64,000 nt of DNA, taken from assembly GCF_017316305.2 (NCBI RefSeq), contig NZ_CP147250.1:2913001-2977000 (forward strand). Reading direction: 5' to 3'. Below, piece after piece: positions 43,097-52,881 of this stretch. The first letter of the stretch is position 1. Each line of letters opens with the position of its first letter. The position numbers and the translations under genes were made by a program. The notes below the pieces were generated by a model. That model was not told the DNA's origin, made no database searches, and was given only the letters and a program-made list of their open reading frames with translations. Source of the DNA: Enterococcus sp. DIV1094. GTDB lineage: Bacteria > Bacillota > Bacilli > Lactobacillales > Enterococcaceae.

Positions 43097-45715
43097 CTAC
43101 GTATCTCCGATATATAACTGAAGATCTTTCGTCACAATCGTTTCACCGTTTTCTTTCACGACGACCACTACTTCTTCTGTCGCTCCACCATTAGTATAAG
43201 TGAGCGGGTAATCACCTGCTTTTGTTGTATCAACGGTTCCAGTTACCATGCTTTTATCAAAAGCGACCATCTCGCCGTCTTTATTCGTGGCAGACACAAA
43301 CTGATCACTTGGGTCCCATGTATCCCCGACGTAAATACTACCGTTTTGAGCTTGGATCGTTTCTCTATTTTCAACGACCGTCACTGTGATTCGTTGAGAT
43401 GCTTCGCCATTCCTATATGTAATGACAAAGTTTCCTGTTCTTCCAGTGTCAACGGTTCCTGAAACCATGCTTTCATCAAATGGAACAGTTTCGCCTGCTC
43501 TGTTCGTTGCGGAGACAAAATTGTCACGAGGATGCCAAACATCACCTGTATGGATCCTTGAATCAGTTGCGTTGATTGCTTCTTGACTCGCAACGACTGT
43601 CACTGTGATTTCATGACTGATCGCCCCATGTGTATAGGTGATTTTGTATTCGCCTACCTGTGTCGTATCGACTTCACCACTGACCATACTCACATCAAAC
43701 GGAACAGAAGCCCCAGTTTTATCCGTTGCTGAAACAAAATTATCACTTGGCACCCAAGTGTCGCCAACGATGATCGTTGAATCGACAACTTGAAGAGATT
43801 CTTGACTTTCTTCGACAGTCACATTGATCTCTTGACTAGCAGAACCATTGGTATAAGTCACCGGATAGACACCTGCTGTCGTAGTATCGACCTCACCACT
43901 GACCATACTTTCGTCAAATGGGATCGATTCACCATTTTCATCTGTAGCTAAGACAAAATTGTCGATCGGCTCCCAGCTATCGCCAACATAGATCGTTGAA
44001 TCGACTGCTCGGATCGACTCACCAGCAAGTGGTTGCCATACATAGGTATCTGCCATACTGTTTTGATAAGTCGCCATCAATGAAGAGGAACTTAATACGT
44101 GGTTACCAAGCGGGATATCTTCAGTACCTGCTCCCACATTTTGCCAATAGCCAGTATGTTCATCTGTTGCTAAAAGCTCCGGAATATTTGTCTCATTCAA
44201 TGAATAGAACTGGATTCCTAATGAAAGCTTGGCTAAAGATGAAGTTCCAGCAAACATCTCTTGTTGCAATTGAACTCTGCCCGTTTTAAAGTACGAAAGA
44301 TCAAGCTCTGTGATATTTTGACAGTTTCTGAACATGCCTCGCATGAAGCGTAGGCTATCTGTGTCGAATCGGCTGACATCGATCGAACGCAAATTGATAC
44401 ATTCTGCAAACATAAAACTCATCGTGGTCACATTACTTGTTGAAAAGTTCGAAACATCTAATTCAGTCAGACCCGAACAACCAAAGAACATATAATACAT
44501 CGAAGTGACGTTCGTTGTATTGAATCCACTTACATCAAGTTCTGTCAGACCAGAACAACCATGGAACATATAATGCATAAATACGACATTGCTCGTATCA
44601 AAATGAGTCACATCCAGCGCCTGCAACCCTGAACAGCCATGGAACATAAAGGACATATCAGTCGCTTGACTCGTCACAAAACTCGATAAATCAAGTTGAC
44701 TCAACCCTGAACAGCCACGGAACATATGACTGAAATTCGTCACGTTTGCTGTTTGAAAGCCTGTCACATCCAATGATGTTAAAGCGGAACAATCGTAAAA
44801 CATATAACTCATGTTCGAAACATTCGACGTATCAAAACTGGATAGATCCAATGAAGTCAATGCAGACATGCCATAGAACATATGACTCATGTCACTGACG
44901 TTCGCTGTATTGAAACTGCTCAAATTCAATGAGGTCATAGATGACAAACCATTGAACATATAATTCATGGAGCGAACATTTTGAGTATTGAACGTGGACA
45001 GATCTAATGATGTCAGTTGGCGGCACCATGCAAAGAAATAATCCATATTCGTGACTTGACTTGTATCTAAATTAGCTAGGTTTTCAATCGTCGTTAGCTG
45101 ATTCAGGTCAAAAAATAACCCTAATGATTCAGCATTTGCGACTACTGGTCCTGTAAAAACGATTTTTTTGATCAGTGAGCGATTGGAAAACCAAGGCGCC
45201 CGAGCAGCCATCGTTGTTTCTCCTAAAGTTCCTGAATCTATGTACAAAACGCCTTCCTGGTCGATCCGCCATTGACTGGTACCGAATACACCAGAAATAA
45301 CTTGATCTTCTACACCCTGTATTTCGCAAACCGTCCGAGCATTGGGATCTGGGATCACTGGTTCATTTGAAGGTGCAGTTACTTCTTCCACAGCTGGAGC
45401 AATCGTGGAATCGACAGTTGCTTGCTCTGCCTCAGTCTTGACTTCTTGCGTAACCTCTGTCGTAGGTTCTGTCGGCACTTCTGACGGAACCGTTGCTGAG
45501 GATTCTGGGCTCTCACTTTCTTGTTTTTCCGGCTCTTCACTTTCTGCTACTTCCATCGTGACGTCCTCTGTTTGGTCTTCAATCGTCGGACTGGCTACCT
45601 CTTCTGTCATTTGTCCACTGTCTAAGTGATCGGCAAATGTAATGATACTCTGTTGGGATGCGTTCATGAGTAATAACATCGAAGCGGTCACTTTTAAGAT
45701 TTTTCTGTGGTCCAT
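43097..45715 (-). CDS. Large secreted DUF285/Ig-like repeat surface protein, truncated before its anchor
   Basis: The 872 residues start with a signal peptide (residues 1-28, ending near TFADHL), then an acidic Ser/Thr/Glu/Pro-rich stretch to about 125. About eleven 26-residue DUF285 (BspA-like leucine-rich) repeats follow at about 200-490, for example FDTSNVSNMSYMFYDCSALT. Then come 73-residue Ig-like repeats (VGDTWxPSDNFVSATxxxG...MVSGxVDTT). The fifth repeat is cut at GDT-stop where the others have Trp. The full frame to 42710 would encode 1001 residues with an LPXTG anchor. Without readthrough the protein would be secreted and lost. The divergent Mga-like gene is the likely regulator. Confidence 0.85.
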   Translation of the reverse strand: MDHRKILKVTASMLLLMNASQQSIITFADHLDSGQMTEEVASPTIEDQTEDVTMEVAESEEPEKQESESPESSATVPSEVPTEPTTEVTQEVKTEAEQATVDSTIAPAVEEVTAPSNEPVIPDPNARTVCEIQGVEDQVISGVFGTSQWRIDQEGVLYIDSGTLGETTMAARAPWFSNRSLIKKIVFTGPVVANAESLGLFFDLNQLTTIENLANLDTSQVTNMDYFFAWCRQLTSLDLSTFNTQNVRSMNYMFNGLSSMTSLNLSSFNTANVSDMSHMFYGMSALTSLDLSSFDTSNVSNMSYMFYDCSALTSLDVTGFQTANVTNFSHMFRGCSGLSQLDLSSFVTSQATDMSFMFHGCSGLQALDVTHFDTSNVVFMHYMFHGCSGLTELDVSGFNTTNVTSMYYMFFGCSGLTELDVSNFSTSNVTTMSFMFAECINLRSIDVSRFDTDSLRFMRGMFRNCQNITELDLSYFKTGRVQLQQEMFAGTSSLAKLSLGIQFYSLNETNIPELLATDEHTGYWQNVGAGTEDIPLGNHVLSSSSLMATYQNSMADTYVWQPLAGESIRAVDSTIYVGDSWEPIDNFVLATDENGESIPFDESMVSGEVDTTTAGVYPVTYTNGSASQEINVTVEESQESLQVVDSTIIVGDTWVPSDNFVSATDKTGASVPFDVSMVSGEVDTTQVGEYKITYTHGAISHEITVTVVASQEAINATDSRIHTGDVWHPRDNFVSATNRAGETVPFDESMVSGTVDTGRTGNFVITYRNGEASQRITVTVVENRETIQAQNGSIYVGDTWDPSDQFVSATNKDGEMVAFDKSMVTGTVDTTKAGDYPLTYTNGGATEEVVVVVKENGETIVTKDLQLYIGDT

Positions 45716-45903
45716 TGCTTATTCAACTCCTCTAATTTAGAAAGATAAAAAAACATCCAACTAAATTTTAACTTATTTCACTAGAGAAAATTTTTTATTT
45801 TTTTTTTTTGAAAAAAAAATTTGGAAATGGGTTTGTATTTGAGAAATAAGCAAGCTAAAATAAAACAATCAAAGGAGAATCAAGTAAACGAGAGGAGCAG
45901 CGA

Positions 45904-47397
45904 ATGGAAACTTTTTTCAAACTACATGAAAATAAACAATTGCATCGCCAGATCAAGATTCTTACTTATTTGAGAAAAAGAAATGAGATTATTTCAATAA
46001 CAGAGTTAGTTCAAGAAATAGGCTGTACGCCCCCTACTCTCCGTACAGATATTCAAGCGTTACGTGCGAAGCTACCACCGACGATTCAATTACTTTCAAT
46101 CAAAATGATCGGTTACCAATTAAAGATTCCTGATGGAGAAACATTGGATACATTTCTTCTACTTCTTGCGAGAGAAACGATCACTTATAAGCTGATTGAC
46201 CGCAGCCTTCGTGGCTTTCATCAATCGTTTGAAGCCATGCGTTTAGAGTATCATCTATCAAGTTCTGCCTTACGAAAAAACATCCGCCATATGAATCTTG
46301 AATTAATCAATCACCGAATCCAATTCTCACCTAAAAACGGGGATCTGCTCGGTAAAGAAAATGATATTCGTTTATTCTTTTTTAATTTCTATATGTGCTT
46401 TCGCCGAAGCATTGTTACGGATCATACATATTTGTTCTCTCCAGAAACACATAAAGTCATGTTTGCTGAATTGCAGCAAGCATTTGAATCTCACTTACAT
46501 ATTAGTAATTTTCGTGCGATGCTCTGGTTGTCCATCTTAAAAGAACGCTGGTTGCGCCGTAAAAAGGGCGAGATCCCTCAAGAAACATTGACTACCATCC
46601 AGTCTAGAAAAAGCTTCAAAAGATTTGAAAAAAAAATCATGCCTTTTTTAAAAAAGACTCTTGGTATTCAGCAGCTTTCTACAAATGAACTTGCATGGGT
46701 CTATTTGATTGTTATCCATTGTATTTCCTACAGTTCACCAAAGTGGCACGAATCAATGGCACACACAGCAACGCACTATCAAGAAGAAACAAACATGAAA
46801 AACTTGATCAAGCAAAGGCTATCAGAAGAACCACTGATTGATGGCACAAACAACGAGGGCATTGAGCAGATGAGCGCTTATTTAGCCAACCTCCACTTAT
46901 TAAGAGTCCTCACAGATCAATTTGAGAAGCACTCTCTATCCATCGACCATTTAGTAGACCAACGTTTTCAAAACCTTCACCTTTCATGGGAAAACCGCTT
47001 GATTCAGCGGGATTGGCAAGAACTCGTTCCACTAACTCATACAAGAGAAGTTTCATTGTCTTTAAGTATGATCCAATTTTCTACTCAGTACTCGAAAAAA
47101 ATAAAGAAACAACCAATCATTTTTGCTTTTCACGGGGATGCTGGCTATGACAATTTTTTGATCACGATGATCAAAAAATGGCTACCGCAACAGTACAACG
47201 CCCTTTTTCTCATCGACCAACCCGTTACGCAACTAAAGATAAACGAATTACACGCCTCTCTTGTCGTCAGTAATTATGAGTTGGAGAGCACATTATCATG
47301 TGAGTTGATCCAAATCGCTCAAGTGCCGACAAAGGAAGAATGGTTGCATTTAAAAAAACAATTGATCGAACGTTCTCTCCATCATTCATTCTTTTGA
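45904..47397 (+). CDS. Mga-family transcriptional regulator
   Basis: The 497-residue protein has an N-terminal helix-turn-helix (ISITELVQEIGCTPPTLRTD at residues 32-51), a second winged-helix region near 110-130, PRD-like helical parts, and a C-terminal EIIB-like domain (IIFAFHGDAGYDNFLITMIK near 408). This is the Mga / AtxA-like layout, linking carbohydrate status to surface protein expression. It is divergent from the LPXTG protein gene, with 188 AT-rich bases between them. GAGAGGAG precedes the ATG. Confidence 0.88.
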   Translation: METFFKLHENKQLHRQIKILTYLRKRNEIISITELVQEIGCTPPTLRTDIQALRAKLPPTIQLLSIKMIGYQLKIPDGETLDTFLLLLARETITYKLIDRSLRGFHQSFEAMRLEYHLSSSALRKNIRHMNLELINHRIQFSPKNGDLLGKENDIRLFFFNFYMCFRRSIVTDHTYLFSPETHKVMFAELQQAFESHLHISNFRAMLWLSILKERWLRRKKGEIPQETLTTIQSRKSFKRFEKKIMPFLKKTLGIQQLSTNELAWVYLIVIHCISYSSPKWHESMAHTATHYQEETNMKNLIKQRLSEEPLIDGTNNEGIEQMSAYLANLHLLRVLTDQFEKHSLSIDHLVDQRFQNLHLSWENRLIQRDWQELVPLTHTREVSLSLSMIQFSTQYSKKIKKQPIIFAFHGDAGYDNFLITMIKKWLPQQYNALFLIDQPVTQLKINELHASLVVSNYELESTLSCELIQIAQVPTKEEWLHLKKQLIERSLHHSFF

Positions 47398-47440
47398 TCA
47401 AGCTATCGGAAATTCACGATCAAATGTACACGATTCAGCA

Positions 47441-47484
47441 AAAAAATAAGCGTCAAAAGCTACTTTCGGCTTTTGACGCTTATG
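47441..47484 (-). terminator. Terminator of the small-protein/yfcE unit
   Basis: ATAAGCGTCAAAAGC and its complement form a 15-bp stem with an 8-base loop; seven T residues follow on the minus strand only. Confidence 0.88.
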
Positions 47485-47536
47485 GGCTGACCATGTGGCT
47501 CCAACTATTGGACACATCGCTTTTTATGAAAAGCGA

Positions 47537-47665
47537 TTACTTGTTATAAATTTTTGGTCCTTTACGCATATTGCGACGATCATTCTTAGGCTCTGCCATT
47601 TTTTCCACTCGGCCGCCACCTTGCTTTTTCTTGATTAACTCAAGCATTTTTTCTTTTGAATTCAT
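47537..47665 (-). CDS. Small basic conserved-looking protein, 42 residues
   Basis: A short frame encodes MNSKEKMLELIKKKQGGGRV and ends RRNMRKGPKIYNK. It is strongly basic with a Gly-rich centre. GAGGGATACAG lies before the ATG. It sits between the phosphodiesterase gene and a good terminator, which supports it being real. The function is unknown; nucleic-acid or ribosome binding is only suggested by charge. Confidence 0.65.
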   Translation of the reverse strand: MNSKEKMLELIKKKQGGGRVEKMAEPKNDRRNMRKGPKIYNK

Positions 47666-47734
47666 CTGTATCCCTCATTTACTCTATTCACTTTTTCGCT
47701 ATCGTGATAAACACTTCGCTATTGTAACACATTT

Positions 47735-48241
47735 TTACTTGAAAATTTCAAACTTATCGATTTCTTTATGCTTTTCATTATAAAAATGTACAATATCTTT
47801 TTGTTCCTCACACGTTAAGATCACATAGCTTTTTTCAGGATAGCGCTTAGGGAAACGGAAACTGCCTGGATTGATACAGAGTACTCCGTCAACCATTGCT
47901 GCTTCTCGGACATGGGAATGACCGAAACAAGCGATCTGAGCATTCAGCTCTTTTGCTCGTTTTGCCACTTGTTCAAAAGAATATTTGATCCCATGCCAAT
48001 GTCCATGGATCATATAGATCGTTGTTCCCTTGATCTCATTTAGATATTCTTCTTGAAATGTTGAACCATACAGATCACGATTGCCATTCACTACTTGAAA
48101 GCCCTGTAATGCTAGATGATCTTCTGGTAATTCAGAATCGCCACAATGAAGCATGACATCGACAGTTCCTTCATATTTTTGTCGAAGTGATTGCAGCTCT
48201 TCTGTCGCCCCATGGCTGTCACTAACAATCAATGCTTGCAC
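47735..48241 (-). CDS. YfcE/MJ0936-type metallophosphodiesterase
   Basis: The 168-residue protein has the compact phosphodiesterase motif set: VSDSHG at residues 6-11, HCGDSE near 36, GNRD near 55, HGHWHG near 78 and FGHSH near 103. Members cleave small phosphodiesters using Mn2+; the physiological substrate is unknown. It starts right after the ABC permease frame ends (no gap), so it is probably at the end of that operon. Confidence 0.9.
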   Translation of the reverse strand: MQALIVSDSHGATEELQSLRQKYEGTVDVMLHCGDSELPEDHLALQGFQVVNGNRDLYGSTFQEEYLNEIKGTTIYMIHGHWHGIKYSFEQVAKRAKELNAQIACFGHSHVREAAMVDGVLCINPGSFRFPKRYPEKSYVILTCEEQKDIVHFYNEKHKEIDKFEIFK

Positions 48242-49907
48242 CTATGATTCCTCCCGTCTTAAAAATGAATTGATGATGACCAATGTACCTGTCGTAAACA
48301 GAACCGTCAAGACAGCCATCGCCATACCTACTGAAACACTTCCTTGTTCAAACTCCCGCATGATGAAAGTGGAAACCACCAATGTATTTGGCGGGGATAA
48401 AATACTCGCTGTGACTAATTCACGAAACGATATGATGAAGGTCATCATCCAGCCAACAAAGATCCCACGCAAAAGTAAAGGAAAAATGATTCGTCGAAAA
48501 ACATAGAAAGGTGTACCGCCAAATACACTACCTGCCCAAATCAATGAATCAGCAATCTGTGTATAAGAAGAAGTTACGTACTGTACTGAAAAAGGAAGAA
48601 AAAGTGTGACATAAGCTAATAGCATGATCCCGATATGGTTGTACAACGGAATGATATGGAAAATACTATTCCAAAAAATCATGATACCAATACTAAAGAC
48701 GATACTTGGCAACATGTCTGGTAATAAACTCATCACATGTAATACCTTGCGAAATTTCGTTTGACTAAAGTAAATGATCGAAGCACAGGCGGTACCTAAA
48801 ACTGCTGCAATCGTTGCAGAAAAAAATGCTAAAAACAAACTATTCCTGAATGCTTGTACCGCGCGAGGATTCTCAGTCAAGAGTTGGCTATAGTGAGCGA
48901 GTGTAAAGTTTCCACTAGCCATGCCTTGACCTCTTAAACGGATCAATGAGGTCATCACGACTGAAAAATAAGGAATACCGATGGCGACAACTAATAACGC
49001 AATGATATAACCCCAAGCGGCGATTTTCTGATGCGCGGATAGTTTTTTGACCACAAGTTTCGTGCCTTTTCCGCCAACTAACTTATAAGATTTCTTAGCC
49101 GTCACATAATTTTGTAAGAACCAAATACAAAAACAGATGAAGATCAGTAAACTTGACAGACTTGCGGCTGCATTGAAATTGATCGGAGCAATCGTCGCGT
49201 TATGATGGATCGCGGTGACAAAGACAGAAAAGCCGATACGTTGACCGATCGTTGCTGGTGTACCATATTCCGAAACAGCTTTTACAAAGACTAGTAAGGC
49301 TCCAATAGCGTAGTTCCCAGTGATCAAGGGTAACGTGACACGGCGTAACCGATAAAAAAAGCCACCGCCAAAGATCACCGCACTCTCGTCCAAGCTAGTC
49401 CCAATATTCAATAACGCATTTTTTAAGATCGTCAAAATAAAAGGAAAAAGATGAAAACTCATCGTCAGAACGATTCCCCAGAACGAAAAAAAGTTTTCGG
49501 AAAAATCTCCGGTAAAAGGAAACATTTGCTGAAAGAGACCCCGCCGTTGCGTAAATAAGATCCAGCCCATCGATGCGATATAAGGTGGTGTCATAAATGG
49601 GATCAGCAAGACGATATCTAACCATTTTTTTCTCGGCGATCTTTGTCCTAACTGTCAAAAAAGCGAGGGGCAAGGCAAGTACAGTCGAACAGATCACGAC
49701 CGCAATGCCTAATAACAACGTATTTGTGATCGTCTGCAAATTATCTGGATTCATGATGGTCTGGATCGTTTGTCCTATGTCAAGTGTCCCCTCATAAACT
49801 AAGGCGCGATAGAAAATGACACCGATAGGGATTCCCGTCAAAATGAATAAGAGAAGACATATGGGGGCGACCGCCCCATATGTCCATTTTTTAGCGTTTA
49901 ATTTCAT
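48242..49907 (-). pseudogene. Fe3+/spermidine-type ABC permease gene, frameshifted in an A7 run
   Basis: Two minus-strand frames overlap. The 5' part starts at ATG 49907 (MKLNAKKWTYGAVAPICLLL) and stays in family sequence to AEKK. The 3' part begins IVLLIPFMTPPYIASMGWIL and runs to 48242. They join if the A7 run at 49631-49625 has six As, giving AEKKWLDIVLLIP and a protein of about 554 residues. That is the length of fused two-domain FbpB-type permeases with twelve spans and two EAA loops (ESAVIFGGGFFYRLRRVTLP and its C-terminal equivalent). The start overlaps the binding-protein stop by four bases. Real loss, phase variation or sequencing error are all possible. Confidence 0.8.
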
Positions 49908-50965
49908 TGCGCAGACTCCACTAGAGACAAGAACTCGCTCGTGATATCAGAAGAATGCTCCATCATCCAATCCCAATCCACATCAAGCGTATTGATATCG
50001 GCTAAGTTTTCACGTTGCGTACTCGTGATGTCACTTCGGCCAGGGATCAAGTAGGCTTCGCTGATCAGCTGTTGCGCACGATCAGATAATAGATAATCCA
50101 TAAAAGCTTTCGCATTGTCTACATTTCGACTTGAATTGAGGATCATTGCTGGACGTGGATTAACGATCGTTCCACCTTCAGGATAGTAGATTTCTAAAGC
50201 TTCACCTTTACTGATCGAATCATAGGCATTCCAATCCACCCCACCGACAAGGATGCCTTTTGCACCAGTAGTTACTTCTTCAAGGGCTGCTGCATTGGCA
50301 CCTGGTATCGTCATTCCATTCGCAGCTAAATCCTTCCAAGTCTGCCAACCCGCTTCTTCTCCTTTATTATTGATAAAACCTGCTAAGAAATCTTTAGCAG
50401 AGCCAGATCTTTCAGGATCGGGAAAGGCTAATTCACCTTGATACTTATCAGAAGCTAGTTCATCCCAGTCTGCATCCAACTCCGGGAATAACGTCGTGTT
50501 ATAAATGACACCGACCGCTGAGCCACTTGCGCCAAAGAGCATATTGTCCTCATCCGTCCAACCTTCATGAAGGTTATCTGCTCCTTCTGGCGTATAAGAC
50601 ATCAACGCATCATCAGCTTTCAAACCAAGACCATCACTCCATGAAGCGAGCATGATGACATCCGCTACCGGATTTGCCGATTCCGCTTCCAAGCGAGCTA
50701 AGATCTCTCCCGTTGTTCCTTGAAAGACATTGACTCTAACTCCTGTTTGCGCTTCAAAGTCTGCTGCCAACTGATCGCCAAGATTTGCTGGACTAGGTAA
50801 GTAGACATACACTTCACCCGACAGATCCGTTGCTTCCGTTTCCTCTTGCGCGCCACTCGTTGATGAAGCATTAGAATCATTTTCTGACGTATCTCCACTT
50901 GCTGAACCACATCCAGCTAACATGATCGATAAGATACCTACACCTGCGACTAACCATTTTTTCAT
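49904..50965 (-). CDS. ABC transporter substrate-binding lipoprotein, Fe3+/polyamine type
   Basis: The 353 residues have a lipobox (IMLAG-C, Cys 19), a Ser/Asn/Asp-rich linker and a family 1 binding domain of the AfuA/FbpA/PhnS group: FQGTTGEILARLEAESANPV near residue 80 and GVIYNTTLFPE near 150. Substrates of this group include ferric iron, 2-aminoethylphosphonate and thiamine, so the ligand is unsure. It lies between the ATPase and permease genes in one operon. Confidence 0.85.
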   Translation of the reverse strand: MKKWLVAGVGILSIMLAGCGSASGDTSENDSNASSTSGAQEETEATDLSGEVYVYLPSPANLGDQLAADFEAQTGVRVNVFQGTTGEILARLEAESANPVADVIMLASWSDGLGLKADDALMSYTPEGADNLHEGWTDEDNMLFGASGSAVGVIYNTTLFPELDADWDELASDKYQGELAFPDPERSGSAKDFLAGFINNKGEEAGWQTWKDLAANGMTIPGANAAALEEVTTGAKGILVGGVDWNAYDSISKGEALEIYYPEGGTIVNPRPAMILNSSRNVDNAKAFMDYLLSDRAQQLISEAYLIPGRSDITSTQRENLADINTLDVDWDWMMEHSSDITSEFLSLVESAQ

Positions 50966-50985
50966 CGTTTTCTTCCCTCATTCTT

Positions 50986-51939
50986 CTATAGTATTTGTAA
51001 AATATGCTCTTTCTTTACGTAAATAGCTATACTTGTTGATTGCGGTTTATGACTTGAAACGACATACCAGCGTTGTTTATCCTTTTCTAAACAGAGTTCA
51101 TACCCCTGACCGATAAACTGACTTGAGATCACATCGACCTGATACTTTTCAGCCAACGGATCAGGCGTTAAGCTGACTGACTCAGGTCGAAACATTTGGT
51201 TCGTGTCAAGCCAATTAGAACGCCCGATAAATCGCGCGACGAATTCATTTTTCGGAAAATGATAGATTTCTTCTGGTGTTCCTTTTTGTTGCAACACTGC
51301 TTCATTCAACACGATCACATCATCACTCATGCTCATCGCATCCACTTGGTCATGGGTGACGAAAATCGCCGTGATACCGATTTGATTTACCAAATTTCGC
51401 AATTCGATCCGCATCTCATTACGGAGTACCGCATCCAAAGCAGACATCGGTTCATCAAATAGTAAACAATTCGGTTCAACTACGATCGCTCGGGCAAACG
51501 CCACACGCTGTTGCTGACCACCAGATAATTGATGCGGATATCTTGATTCAAACCCACTTAATTGAACCGTCTCTATCGCCTGCATGACTCGATCTTTTAA
51601 CTGGTCTTTTTGTTTGCGCGCTCGTAATCCGAAAGCGACATTTTCAAATACTGTCAAGTGAGGCCATAGTGCAAAATCTTGGAACACAAAACCTAACTCT
51701 CGTTTATCTGGCGAAAGGCTGATTTTTTTTTCTGATGAAAAAACACACTGTTCATCGAACCAGATTTCTCCGGAATCCGGAGTCTCTAAACCTGCGATCA
51801 TCCGCAGAAGAGTCGTTTTCCCACTACCAGAAGGCCCCAACATCGTAGTGATTTTCCCTGTTTCAAAGGTCAACTCATCCATATTTGTGACAACCGTTGG
51901 ACCAAATGATTTTTTCAAATTTTTTATGGTGATCCTCAC
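50986..51939 (-). CDS. ABC transporter ATP-binding protein, FbpC/PotA type
   Basis: The 317 residues carry Walker A GPSGSGKTTLL near 35, the Q loop in FVFQDFALWPHL, signature LSGGQQQRVAFARA near 137, Walker B LLFDEPMSALD near 160 and the switch His in FVTHDQ. A TOBE-like domain follows from about 235. It energises the permease of the same operon. Gene order is ATPase, binding protein, permease. Confidence 0.9.
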   Translation of the reverse strand: MRITIKNLKKSFGPTVVTNMDELTFETGKITTMLGPSGSGKTTLLRMIAGLETPDSGEIWFDEQCVFSSEKKISLSPDKRELGFVFQDFALWPHLTVFENVAFGLRARKQKDQLKDRVMQAIETVQLSGFESRYPHQLSGGQQQRVAFARAIVVEPNCLLFDEPMSALDAVLRNEMRIELRNLVNQIGITAIFVTHDQVDAMSMSDDVIVLNEAVLQQKGTPEEIYHFPKNEFVARFIGRSNWLDTNQMFRPESVSLTPDPLAEKYQVDVISSQFIGQGYELCLEKDKQRWYVVSSHKPQSTSIAIYVKKEHILQIL

Positions 51940-51966
51940 TCTTGCTCCCCCTAAATGTGCGATGTT

Positions 51967-52881
51967 TCAGACATTTTGTGTATGTTTATATCTTTGTAAG
52001 ATCGTTGACGTCCTTAAACCACTCTTTGGTACAACTAGATTATCCATAGTCGAAAGACGAGCGAACAAGTAATCGCGTTGTTTTTCTGTTGCTGCTAATT
52101 CTTGATTTTCTCCAACGAAAGAAGCTTCTACAATATATTCAATTCCTTGACCATCTTCTGTTTTGATCGGTAAAACTTCGATTCTTAATGCATTGCTTCC
52201 GCCAAGCTCTGGTACAGAGAACTCATAACGATCAAAATAAACAGGCCCATGGATCAATGTTTGATTGATCAATTGATCGTAATCAATAACCGGCACTAAA
52301 GCAGGTTGGTTATCGATCAACAAACGTCGTGCAAGGGATGTATCAGGCAAATCCCCTGGACGTACACCAAGAGGTAAATCGACCGTTTTTGTTGAAGATG
52401 TACTTAGAACTGCTGAATCATAGCTCCAATCGATCTCAAATTCCCAGTCCTCTTCTGTAAATCCTTCATTTTCCGCTGTTTTTAAAGCTGCTTGGATACT
52501 TCTTTCCGTTACCGGCCAAGCAAGCGGAAATCTTTTTCTATAGGTTAATTGCCAATTATTTTGCCAGTTTCGCTGTCTGATTCGATGAATCCACCCTTGA
52601 TCATTGAAATCTTGCTCCAATGTATCCATGAATTGCATATCGATTCGACGTTGGCGATTGACAGTTAAATCAAGTGTTTCTAAAAAAGAAGAAGATAATT
52701 GACCATCCTCATCTAAAACGAGCGTAGGCTCAAGTAAAAATTTCACTTCTGTATCCACCATTGATTCTGATGAAGCAGAAGCGACATCTTCAGAAAAAAA
52801 AGTCAGTGTGCTGATTCCTATCGTAAAAAGTAAAGCTACCATCATCCATTTCTTGTTTGTCATCTTTAACAAATACGTCAT
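51967..52881 (-). CDS. Secreted protein with CYTH-like features, function unknown
   Basis: The 304 residues begin with a signal peptide (residues 1-37, ending near ASAS). The mature part has an IDMQFMDTLEQDF stretch, then GWIHRIRQRNWQNNWQLTYR near residue 97. This resembles the CYTH pattern in which a Tyr/Phe-Asp-Thr loop is followed by G..hRiR and lTyK. CYTH proteins bind triphosphates or polyphosphate inside a beta tunnel; an exported version is unusual. The call is a pattern-based inference. GAGGTGTAAG precedes the ATG. Confidence 0.55.
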   Translation of the reverse strand: MTYLLKMTNKKWMMVALLFTIGISTLTFFSEDVASASSESMVDTEVKFLLEPTLVLDEDGQLSSSFLETLDLTVNRQRRIDMQFMDTLEQDFNDQGWIHRIRQRNWQNNWQLTYRKRFPLAWPVTERSIQAALKTAENEGFTEEDWEFEIDWSYDSAVLSTSSTKTVDLPLGVRPGDLPDTSLARRLLIDNQPALVPVIDYDQLINQTLIHGPVYFDRYEFSVPELGGSNALRIEVLPIKTEDGQGIEYIVEASFVGENQELAATEKQRDYLFARLSTMDNLVVPKSGLRTSTILQRYKHTQNV

